Assembly (NCBI RefSeq): GCF_017309385.1
Contig: NZ_JAFJMJ010000002.1
Coordinates: forward strand, 186,001-250,000
Direction: 5' to 3'
DNA length: 64,000 bases
Source: Amycolatopsis sp. 195334CR
Lineage (GTDB): Bacteria > Actinomycetota > Actinomycetes > Mycobacteriales > Pseudonocardiaceae
Below are positions 56,998 to 64,000 of this stretch, one piece after another. Numbering within the stretch: the stretch's first letter is position 1; every line of letters begins with the position of its first letter. Position numbers and translations under genes: made by a program. The notes beneath the pieces are model-generated. The model was not told the origin of the DNA and ran no database searches. It saw nothing but the letters and a program-made list of their open reading frames with translations.

Positions 56998-58268
56998 CGG
57001 GCGTCGCCGATCAGCGTGGCGCGCCGGGCGGTCGAGCGGCACAGCTCGCCCCACACCTGCGGCATCGGGCTGGCCGGTCCGGCCACCACCACGCCCCAGC
57101 CGGCCGCGCGCAGCAGGCTCGCCGACTCCTCGGTGGCCGCGGCGCGGTGCTCGGGCGCGCTGACCCCGCCGGACCAGGCCGGGGTGTCGAGCAGGACGGC
57201 GAGGCTGCGGATGCCGCGCGGGCGGAACCGGTTGAGCTCGTGCACCGCCTCGTTGCTCACGGTGCCGAGCACGGCGATCAGCTCCTGTCCCTCGGCGGGA
57301 TCACTGCCGGTGGTCACGTCGCGCTGGTGCGCGGGCTGCAGCCCGGCGAGCGCGTCGAGGATGAGGTGGTCGTGGTGGTCCCCGCCGTCGCCGGGGGCGT
57401 CGGCCAGGGTGAGCCCGTGCTCGGTGACCAGCCGGACGCGGTGCCCGGCGCGGCGCAGGTGCAGGCACACGCTGGCGACGAAGGACACCGCCCACTCCAG
57501 GCTGGCCGACGGGCCGGTGCCGTGGTGCGCGGCCGCGCGGTGGTCCAGGAGCACAGTGGTGCCCCCGCGCCACGGCCGCTCTTCGACGCGGACCATGATC
57601 TCGTCGCGGCGGGCGGTCGAGCGCCAGTGCACCTTGCGCAGGTCGTCACCCTGGCGGTACTGCCGGACGATCACGTCGGACTCGCCCTGCCCGGCGTGCA
57701 GCCGGACGTTGCCGTCGTCGCCGACGCCGATGCCCGCCCCGGACGGCAGCCCCCACAGGCTGACGAACCGCGGCACCACCACCAGCTTGGTGTGCCCGAT
57801 CAGCTCCCGCTCGAACTCGCACAGCCCGAACGGGTCGGTGACCGTGGCGCGCAGCGGGCCGACCTGCTGGATCCCGCGCAGCATCGGCTGGATCGGGTAG
57901 CGCAGGGCGACCGCCTGGTGCTGCGGCAGCCGCTCGACCACGAACCGGGGCCGCCCGCCCAGCGAGTACGGCACGCCGTCCTCGAGCAGCACCTCCCCGG
58001 TCGGCAGCCGCCCGGTGCGCCACAGCTCCAGCTGCACCTCACCGGCGCCGCCGACCTGCACCCGGTCCGGGAACAGCTTGCGGGCCGCGCCGATGCGCAC
58101 CTTGGCCGCCGAGATGAACCACGCCACCAGCAGCGGCAGCGCGATGACAAAAACGGCGACCCGCAGCAGATCGCGCTCGTTGAGCACGGTGGCGCAGACC
58201 GCGGCGGCCACGCCCGCGGCGAGCAGGCAACGGCCTCGGGTGGTCAGGCCGGACAGCGAGCGCAGCAT
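56994..58268 (-). CDS. DUF58 membrane-anchored protein
   Basis: 424 residues. Two hydrophobic helices (about 10-25 and 35-52) are followed by a beta-rich region and the DUF58 signature YRQGDDLRKVHWRSTARRDE near residue 204. The C-terminal 200 residues have a von-Willebrand-like alternation (TTVLLDHRAA, LIAVLGTVS and LAVLLDTP). DUF58 proteins are partners of MoxR ATPases. It starts 7 nt after the moxR stop and overlaps the transglutaminase gene by 4 bp. Confidence 0.88.
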   Translation of the reverse strand: MLRSLSGLTTRGRCLLAAGVAAAVCATVLNERDLLRVAVFVIALPLLVAWFISAAKVRIGAARKLFPDRVQVGGAGEVQLELWRTGRLPTGEVLLEDGVPYSLGGRPRFVVERLPQHQAVALRYPIQPMLRGIQQVGPLRATVTDPFGLCEFERELIGHTKLVVVPRFVSLWGLPSGAGIGVGDDGNVRLHAGQGESDVIVRQYRQGDDLRKVHWRSTARRDEIMVRVEERPWRGGTTVLLDHRAAAHHGTGPSASLEWAVSFVASVCLHLRRAGHRVRLVTEHGLTLADAPGDGGDHHDHLILDALAGLQPAHQRDVTTGSDPAEGQELIAVLGTVSNEAVHELNRFRPRGIRSLAVLLDTPAWSGGVSAPEHRAAATEESASLLRAAGWGVVVAGPASPMPQVWGELCRSTARRATLIGDAR

Positions 58269-58275
58269 GACCGGG

Positions 58276-59358
<1,083 letters not shown>

Positions 59359-59439
59359 TCGACCTCCTGGTGCCGACGCGCAAGCGTCTTGGAACAACGG
59401 GCGGACGCGCCCGTGCGTGCCTGTACCGGCCACCCGTTC

Positions 59440-59468
59440 AAGGGTCAGCCTCCCACGAAGTGTGTCAA
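59440..59468 (-). promoter_or_regulatory. candidate promoter of the moxR operon
   Basis: TTGACA on the minus strand (59463-59468) is a consensus -35; 17 nt further the -10 position is only ACCCTT. The 271-bp moxR/ESX-gene gap holds this element and, on the plus strand, TATTCT at 59587-59592 with TGTTCT 17 nt upstream for the next gene; nothing else was recognised. Confidence 0.35.
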
Positions 59469-59629
59469 ACGTGAGCGAAACGATGGGGAGAACCCTGCGA
59501 TCACTGAGTGCTACCACCAATATTGGGCCATTCGGGTGAGTAACGCCCTGGTGGGCTGGGCGATGTTCTCACGCCGCGTTCTGTCGTATTCTCCTGAGCG
59601 GATTCAGTCGGCTACGGAAGGTGCTTGCC

Positions 59630-59989
59630 ATGCCGGAGGTCGAAACGAGGGACCGGGTCACCCCGGGGGCCGCCGCCGCGTTCAGCGTGGCGCCGGAGCT
59701 GGCCGGTGACGCGTTCACGCGGCTGTCGGAACTGCAGGACGTGGTCGGCGAGATGGTCCGCCACGCCAAGGTGCTCGGCAGGCAGGTCCCGCTCGGTGGT
59801 GGATACGCGGACGAGGTCGGCCGGTTCATGGCCGAGTACGGCATCGGGCAGCAGGGCTCGGCGGTCGAGTCGCTGATCGCCTTCGGCCGGGAGCTCGAGG
59901 ACCTCAAGTCCCGCATCGCCGAAGCCGTGGAGCAGTACTCCGAGGCCGACGGCAAGGCCGCCGACGACGTCGAGTGCACCGGCGGCTGA
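59630..59989 (+). CDS. small helical protein of an ESX-associated group
   Basis: 119 residues, predicted all-helical after a ~20-residue opening, with heptad-like spacing from about 25 to 110 and no signal peptide or membrane helix. It lacks a strict WXG motif. Size, fold and position one gene before a lipoprotein and two before a PPE-like protein and EspG suggest a PE/WXG100-like secreted partner. The ATG at 59630 follows GGAAGG; a GTG 9 nt upstream is an alternative. I do not recognise a named family with certainty. Confidence 0.65.
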   Translation: MPEVETRDRVTPGAAAAFSVAPELAGDAFTRLSELQDVVGEMVRHAKVLGRQVPLGGGYADEVGRFMAEYGIGQQGSAVESLIAFGRELEDLKSRIAEAVEQYSEADGKAADDVECTGG

Positions 59990-59994
59990 CCCGG

Positions 59995-60540
59995 ATGCCC
60001 CGAACGCCCCGCCTCTTCCTTCTGCTCCCCGCGCTGGCGCTGCTCGCCGCCTGCGGTCAGGGCGGCCAGGCCGCCTCCGGGGAGAACACGGTGCACACCG
60101 TGCCGCCACCGCCCGCGGCACCCAGCACCGCCCCGCCCGCGAACCAGGGCGGCCTCGACCCGTGCACCCTGCTGACCTCGGCCGAGCGGTCCACCGCCGG
60201 GCTGACCTCGGTCGGCGAGCCCAAGGCGATCGGCTCCGCGCGCACCTGCGACTGGACCGAGCCCGGCACCTTCGGCCTGGCCATCTCGGTGGACGGGTCG
60301 AAGGGGCTGACCGATCTCCGCACGGAGAAGAAGACCGCGAAGCAGATCAAGGTCGGTGCCCGCGAAGCCCTCAAGGTCGCCGATCCGAAGGCCGATGACG
60401 GAACCTGTGCGGTGTTGCTGGGCGCGGGGGAGTCGGCGAGCGTCCAGATCGACGTCAGCAACACGAACTTCACCGGCACCGAGGCCGCGTGCGCCCGCGC
60501 GGACAAGGTCGCCGGACTGGTGGAGCCCAAACTGCCCTGA
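59995..60540 (+). CDS. DUF3558-family lipoprotein
   Basis: 181 residues. Lipoprotein signal with lipobox LAAC (residues about 17-20), then a Pro/Ala-rich spacer. The DUF3558 domain (about 55-181) is marked by DPCTLLTSAE, a second cysteine in ARTCDWTEP, GTCAVLL and a closing AACARADKVAGLV; four cysteines may form two disulfides. DUF3558 lipoproteins are an actinobacterial group at the cell surface with unknown role. The ATG is 5 nt after the preceding stop, so this is an operon. Often found near ESX-type genes in Pseudonocardiaceae. Confidence 0.85.
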   Translation: MPRTPRLFLLLPALALLAACGQGGQAASGENTVHTVPPPPAAPSTAPPANQGGLDPCTLLTSAERSTAGLTSVGEPKAIGSARTCDWTEPGTFGLAISVDGSKGLTDLRTEKKTAKQIKVGAREALKVADPKADDGTCAVLLGAGESASVQIDVSNTNFTGTEAACARADKVAGLVEPKLP

Positions 60541-60582
60541 GCCGCCACCGACCCCTGAGCCGCCACAGCGATGGGAGCACCG

Positions 60583-61149
60583 ATGCCCGAGCACAGTCCG
60601 CCCGTGTCCACCCGGCGCTACGAGGCCTACAGCCACCAGGCGATGAAGGACGAGGTCGAAGCGGGCAACGATCCCGGGGAGGCCGGCCTGATCGGCGGCC
60701 AGTGGGACGAGCTGGCCGGCCGGTTCCACGAGTCGGCCCAGGCGCTGACCGCCCTGCTGGAGAGCAGCCGGGAGAACTGGTCCGGGGAGGGCGGCGAGGC
60801 GCTGCGCGGGGTGCTGACCCAGGCGGCGCGGTGGTCCGGTGAGGTCGCCGGGGTGTCCACTTCGGTCGGTGGCTCGGTCTCGGCGCAGGCGGAGATCGCC
60901 GCCAGGGCCAAGGCGGAGATGCCCGAACCGGTGGAGTACGACCCGGCGAGCATGATCCGCAACGCCGCGGCCAGCGGCAACCTGCTCGCGCTGGCCGGGC
61001 TGCCCGCGGCGATGGAGGAGACCAAGGCCGCCGCCGAAGCCGCCCGGCAGAAGGCGATCGACGTGCTGACCGCCCGCGACGCGGCCCTGCGGGACGCCAT
61101 CCCGGTGCAGCAGACGTTCTCGCCACCGCCGCACCTGACCAGTTCCTGA
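60583..61149 (+). CDS. PPE-like/ESX-secreted helical protein
   Basis: 188 residues, nearly all helix. The N-terminal half has a PPE/WXG-like hairpin with the turn SSRENWSGEGGEALRG near residue 63. An Ala/Glu-rich helix follows, and a short proline-rich end closes the chain. There is no signal peptide, as expected for a type VII substrate. The next gene encodes an EspG-type chaperone, which binds PPE proteins, and this supports the call. The ATG at 60583 follows GGGAG; an ATG 12 nt upstream is an alternative. Confidence 0.75.
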   Translation: MPEHSPPVSTRRYEAYSHQAMKDEVEAGNDPGEAGLIGGQWDELAGRFHESAQALTALLESSRENWSGEGGEALRGVLTQAARWSGEVAGVSTSVGGSVSAQAEIAARAKAEMPEPVEYDPASMIRNAAASGNLLALAGLPAAMEETKAAAEAARQKAIDVLTARDAALRDAIPVQQTFSPPPHLTSS

Positions 61150-61158
61150 GGCCCCGGC

Positions 61159-61905
61159 GTGATCCGGGTTTCCGCCTCGGCCTTCGACGTGCTGTGGGCC
61201 GACCTCGGGCTGCCGCGCGCGCCCGAGGTGCTCGGCGTGCGCAGCGTGGGCACCACCGACGCCGAACGCGCCGAGATCAAGGAGTCGGTCTACGCCAACC
61301 TCGCCGAGCGCGGGCTGTACGACCCCGCCCACGGGCTCGACGAGGCGCTGGCCGACCGGCTGCACACCCTCGCCACCGCCTCGGTCTACGTCGAGTGCGA
61401 AGCGCTGCTGGACATGACCTCGGACACCCCGTTCCGCGCGGTGGCCGCGGCGAAGGGGCGGCACGGCGTGCTGGCCACCCAGCCGAACCGGACGATCGGG
61501 CTGTCCACCATCCGGGACGGTGAACTGCTGCCGTCCATTGTGGAACTGCTGCCCGCGCTGGAACCCGGCCCCGGTTACGGGGTGAGCCTGCCCGCCGCCG
61601 CGCTCGCGGCCGGGGTCGAGGACCCGGTGTTCGCCGGGAACGGGCGCGCGGCCGGGCGGGAGAAGCAGGTCCGCGAGGTGCTCGCGATCCAGGCCCGGCC
61701 GATCTTCGGCGCCGGGCAGTTCACCGTGCGCGTGCGTGACGGAGCCCACCCGCGCCGGGTCGGCGGGATCAGTTGGTTCTGGACCGACGTCGGCGCCTAC
61801 CTGAGTTCGCTGGAGCCGGGCCGCGGCGGGCAGGACTGGGTCACCGTGACCCCGGTCGACGGCCCGCGCCTGGTCCAGCGGCTGGCCGGCCTGCTCGAGG
61901 GCTGA
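61159..61905 (+). CDS. espG: ESX secretion-associated chaperone EspG
   Basis: 248 residues matching the EspG family over its length: N-terminal ASAFDVLWADLGLPRAPEVL, central DMTSDTPFRAVAAAKG and C-terminal VGGISWFWTDVGAYL. EspG proteins bind the tip of PE-PPE dimers in the cytoplasm and keep them ready for type VII export. It begins 9 nt after the PPE-like gene with a GTG start, so chaperone and probable client are co-expressed. No ESX membrane component (EccB-EccE, MycP) is in the window. Confidence 0.85.
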   Translation: MIRVSASAFDVLWADLGLPRAPEVLGVRSVGTTDAERAEIKESVYANLAERGLYDPAHGLDEALADRLHTLATASVYVECEALLDMTSDTPFRAVAAAKGRHGVLATQPNRTIGLSTIRDGELLPSIVELLPALEPGPGYGVSLPAAALAAGVEDPVFAGNGRAAGREKQVREVLAIQARPIFGAGQFTVRVRDGAHPRRVGGISWFWTDVGAYLSSLEPGRGGQDWVTVTPVDGPRLVQRLAGLLEG

Positions 61906-62103
61906 TTCCCCACTTCCCCCACCCGCCCCCACCCGGGACCGCCCGCGGGGGTGCCGGGGGACGCGTGGCGACCGCCCCCGTTGCCCCTCACCCCCGACTT
62001 GGGGGATCTTCGTCGGCACCCCCCACTGCGCCCCCACCTGGCCCCCACCGCTCTCACCTGCGGAAACGGCTGCTCGGGGGAGTGAATATGCGGTCAATTG
62101 CCG
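61906..62103. other. C-rich tract between espG and mraZ
   Basis: About 140 bp in which CCCCCAC recurs many times; CCCCCCAC (62019), CCCCCAC (62031) and CCCCCAC (62042) place the AC step at a strict 11-bp period. GTGGGGG therefore repeats on the other strand and could form G-quadruplexes or bind MraZ-like proteins. The hairpin CACCC...GGGTG near 61930-61960 may terminate espG. No reading frame is supported. Confidence 0.5.
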
Positions 62104-62131
62104 TTGACTGTGGTGAAAAGTGGGGTACGGT
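62104..62131 (+). promoter_or_regulatory. promoter of mraZ
   Basis: TTGACT (62104-62109) and TACGGT (62126-62131) with a 16-nt spacer. The leader is about 70 nt. The MraZ boxes overlap the spacer and -10. Confidence 0.55.
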
Positions 62132-62149
62132 GGTGCCAAGTGGGGCGGA
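62110..62149 (+). promoter_or_regulatory. MraZ operator: four GTGG boxes at 10-bp period
   Basis: GTGG begins at 62110, 62120, 62130 and 62140 (GTGGTG, GTGGGG, GTGGTG and GTGGGG). MraZ is known to bind TGGG-type direct repeats spaced by 10 bp at its own promoter. Here the array covers the promoter spacer, -10 and early transcribed region, which fits repression. Confidence 0.75.
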
Positions 62150-62206
62150 AGGGAGCCCCGTGGCCGATCCCCGCCTTGGCGGAGACCGGCGGGGAGGTGG
62201 CGGCCG

Positions 62207-62638
62207 ATGTTCCTCGGTACCCACACCCCCAAGCTCGACGACAAGGGGCGGCTCACACTGCCCGCGAAGTTCCGCGACGCGCTGGCAGGTGGGCTGATGG
62301 TCACCAAGGGACAGGACCACTGCCTGTATGTCTTCCCGCGCGCCGAGTTCGAGCAGATGGCCCGCAAGGTCGCCGAAGCCCCGTTCACCAACGAGGCGGT
62401 GCGTGCCTACCAGCGCTACCTGTTCGCCGGGACCGACGAACAACGCCCGGACGGGCAGGGGCGCATCCCCATCGCGCCCGAGCTCCGCCGCTACGCGGGG
62501 CTCAACAAGGAGTGCGTGGTGATCGGGGCGATCACCAGGCTCGAGATCTGGGACGCCCAGGCGTGGCAGGGCTACCTGGACGAACACGAGGACAGCTACT
62601 CGAAGGCACAGGAGGAAGTCTTGCCGGGCGTGTTCTGA
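62207..62638 (+). CDS. mraZ: transcriptional regulator MraZ
   Basis: 143-residue SpoVT/AbrB-like protein with two MraZ repeats: [20 protein letters not shown] (2-21) and the second [18 protein letters not shown] (about 84-101). It forms ring multimers and represses its own dcw operon. The ATG at 62207 follows GGGGAGG. Operator boxes with a 10-bp period lie just upstream, consistent with autoregulation. First gene of the division/cell-wall cluster. Confidence 0.96.
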   Translation: MFLGTHTPKLDDKGRLTLPAKFRDALAGGLMVTKGQDHCLYVFPRAEFEQMARKVAEAPFTNEAVRAYQRYLFAGTDEQRPDGQGRIPIAPELRRYAGLNKECVVIGAITRLEIWDAQAWQGYLDEHEDSYSKAQEEVLPGVF

Positions 62639-62713
62639 CACGCGGCCGCCGGCACCCACGCCGTCGGGGGGCGGGGGTCCCACCGGCCGCACGAGGAGAG
62701 TTCCGGCTTCGCG

Positions 62714-62803
62714 GATGCCGTCAGGCCTCTGTCCGCTCAGTGGCCCTGGTGCACCTTCCCCGGCACCAGGTTCGCAGCGGGCGGACGGAGACCTGGCGGC
62801 ATC
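62714..62803 (+). ncRNA. mraW RNA motif candidate, structured leader of rsmH
   Basis: Positions 62714-62735 pair with 62782-62803 over 22 positions: 19 Watson-Crick, 2 G-U and 1 mismatch. Inside, CCTGGTGC (62745-62752) pairs with GCACCAGG (62763-62770) around a loop ACCTTCCCCG. The stem-loop lies between mraZ and rsmH (mraW), exactly where the actinobacterial mraW RNA motif has been described as a probable cis-regulator of the cluster. Confidence 0.75.
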
Positions 62804-62847
62804 GGCGTTTCCACCAGTGCCAGGCAAGACCGAGGAAGGGGGTGGGT

Positions 62848-63801
62848 GTGGTGGCCGAGCACGTTCCGGTTCTGCTGGACCGGATCCTCGAGCTGTTCGA
62901 GCCCGTCCTCGCCAAGCCGGGCGCGGTGCTGGTCGACGCCACCCTCGGCCTCGGCGGCCACTCCGACGCCCTGCTCTCCGCGCACCCGGAGCTCACGCTG
63001 GTCGGGCTCGACCGCGACCCGGCCGCGCTGGAGCGCTCGGCGGACCGCCTCCGCCACCACGGCGACCGCGTGCACCTGGTGCACGCGGTCTACGACGAAC
63101 TGCCCGGCGCGCTGGCCGGGCTCGGCATGTCCACTGTGGACGGGCTGCTGTTCGACCTCGGCGTGTCCTCGATGCAGCTGGACCGCGACGAGCGCGGGTT
63201 CTCCTACGCCAGGGACGCCCCGCTGGACATGCGGATGGACCCGACCACCGGGCCGACCGCGGCCGACGTGCTGAACACCTACCCGCCCGGCGAACTGGTC
63301 CGGATCCTGCGCGAGTACGGCGAGGAGCGGTTCGCCCAGCGGATCGTGAAGTCGGTGGTGGCCGCGCGCGAGAGCGAACCGTTCGAGCGCAGCGGCAGGC
63401 TGGTCGAACTGCTCTACGCGGCGGTGCCCGCGGCGAGCAGGCGCACCGGCGGGCACCCGGCCAAGCGGACCTTCCAGGCGCTGCGGATCGAGGTCAACGG
63501 CGAGCTGGAGGTGCTGCGGCGGGCCATGCCCGCGGCGCTGGGCGCGCTGGCGATGGGCGGCCGGATCGTGGTCGAGTCCTACCAGTCGCTGGAGGACCGG
63601 CTGGTCAAGCAGGCACTGGCGGCGAAGGCGAAATCCCGCACCCCCGAAGGACTTCCGGTCGAACTGCCGGGGCACGGCCCCGAGCTGCGGCTGCTGACCA
63701 GGGGCGCGGAACAGGCGAACGAAGCGGAAATCGAGGCGAACCCGCGAGCGAGCTCGGTGCGGCTGCGAGCCGCGGAGCGGATCGGAGAGGCGGCACAGTG
63801 A
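62848..63801 (+). CDS. rsmH: 16S rRNA (cytosine(1402)-N(4))-methyltransferase RsmH
   Basis: 317 residues (mraW). Opens with [18 protein letters not shown]-binding motif [14 protein letters not shown] near residue 30; [20 protein letters not shown] near 100; the inserted helical domain and C-terminal [16 protein letters not shown] complete the family. Methylates C1402 in the 30S P-site. Start is one of GTG 62848 or 62851 (GTG 62842 also in frame) after GAGGAAGG. The long leader carries a conserved-type stem-loop. Overlaps the next gene by 4 bp. Confidence 0.95.
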   Translation: MVAEHVPVLLDRILELFEPVLAKPGAVLVDATLGLGGHSDALLSAHPELTLVGLDRDPAALERSADRLRHHGDRVHLVHAVYDELPGALAGLGMSTVDGLLFDLGVSSMQLDRDERGFSYARDAPLDMRMDPTTGPTAADVLNTYPPGELVRILREYGEERFAQRIVKSVVAARESEPFERSGRLVELLYAAVPAASRRTGGHPAKRTFQALRIEVNGELEVLRRAMPAALGALAMGGRIVVESYQSLEDRLVKQALAAKAKSRTPEGLPVELPGHGPELRLLTRGAEQANEAEIEANPRASSVRLRAAERIGEAAQ

Positions 63802-64000
63802 CGGCACCAGCTCGTTCCCGCACCCGCGCGCGTACCGAGCAGCGCGGGACCACCGGCGGCCGCACCCGCACCTCGGCCGCCGAGCGCGCCTACGCCCGCC
63901 GGGCGCAGCGCGCCGCCGAAGCGGTGGCACGCCCCGAAAACCAGCTGGAGGGCGCCGCCTCGGCGGTCAAGGTCCGCCCGAAGCTGAAGCTCAAGCTGCG
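63798..64000 (+). CDS. ftsL: FtsL-like division protein, N-terminal part
   Basis: The frame begins with GTG overlapping the rsmH stop (GTGA) and runs off the end of the window after 67 codons. The visible part is very basic and Arg/Thr/Ala-rich, ending with PKLKLKLR, as in the cytoplasmic tail that precedes the membrane helix of actinobacterial FtsL-type proteins. Identity rests mainly on position between rsmH and the expected ftsI. The C-terminus lies outside the window. Confidence 0.6.
   Translation, partial: MTAPARSRTRARTEQRGTTGGRTRTSAAERAYARRAQRAAEAVARPENQLEGAASAVKVRPKLKLKL

Overview
The window is high-GC DNA from an actinomycete, most likely of the family Pseudonocardiaceae (Amycolatopsis-like). 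This is inferred from very high third-position GC, frequent GTG and TTG starts, many short-leader or leaderless starts, EspG/PPE-like and DUF3558 genes, and gene order. From about 0 to 45 kb the order follows the mycobacterial chromosome backbone: MATE efflux pump, truB, ribF, rpsO, pnp, M16 peptidase, dapB, thyX, dapA, RNase J, ftsK, argA-like acetyltransferase, pgsA, clgR, pspA, pspM. The stretch ends in the head of the division/cell-wall (dcw) cluster: mraZ, rsmH, ftsL.

Layout. 0-10.97 kb holds transporters, tRNA pseudouridylation and flavin synthesis, an XRE regulator, the ribosomal protein S15/PNPase pair with a structured leader, an M16 peptidase and dapB. 11-20.8 kb is a more variable block: membrane proteins, acetyltransferase, YcaQ-type DNA glycosylase, an MFS/FMN-reductase pair, a large LuxR-type ATPase regulator, and a ribbon-helix-helix/DUF4097 operon. 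20.9-28 kb returns to the backbone: thyX, ACT protein, Nramp metal transporter, Ser/Thr kinase, dapA and RNase J. 28-39.9 kb mixes secreted and lipid-anchored proteins (VWA, DUF305, phospholipase A2, solute-binding protein, LVIVD) with ftsK, an acyltransferase and argA. 39.95-45.3 kb is rimO-pgsA-cinA followed by the clgR-pspA-pspM envelope-stress module. 45.4-53.6 kb carries a degenerate amidase/allophanate-hydrolase-like protein, pyrD, adenosine deaminase, Nei-type glycosylase, a ParA ATPase, a methyltransferase and DNA polymerase IV. 53.8-59.4 kb has DUF3040 facing a moxR-DUF58-transglutaminase operon. 59.6-61.9 kb is a small ESX-associated group (helical small protein, DUF3558 lipoprotein, PPE-like protein, EspG) just upstream of mraZ.

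Regulatory content is rich. Many genes have a TAnnnT hexamer exactly 6-7 nt before the start codon, implying leaderless mRNAs. The clgR/pspA module shows GGAAC...CGTT ECF-type promoters and a ClgR box. The mraZ promoter carries four GTGG boxes at a 10-bp period. A large stem-loop before rsmH fits the described mraW RNA motif, and a structured rpsO-pnp spacer fits the Actino-pnp motif.

The least explained signals are four. A helically phased GACAYC hexamer array lies between the ribbon-helix-helix gene and thyX. A 167-bp near-palindromic MITE-like element with CTAG ends lies in the argA/rimO promoter region, with a 62-bp relative at 29.7 kb. A family of intergenic palindromes recurs through the window. 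A 20-codon leaderless ORF lies ahead of adenosine deaminase. No rRNA, tRNA, CRISPR array, transposase or prophage gene was recognised.
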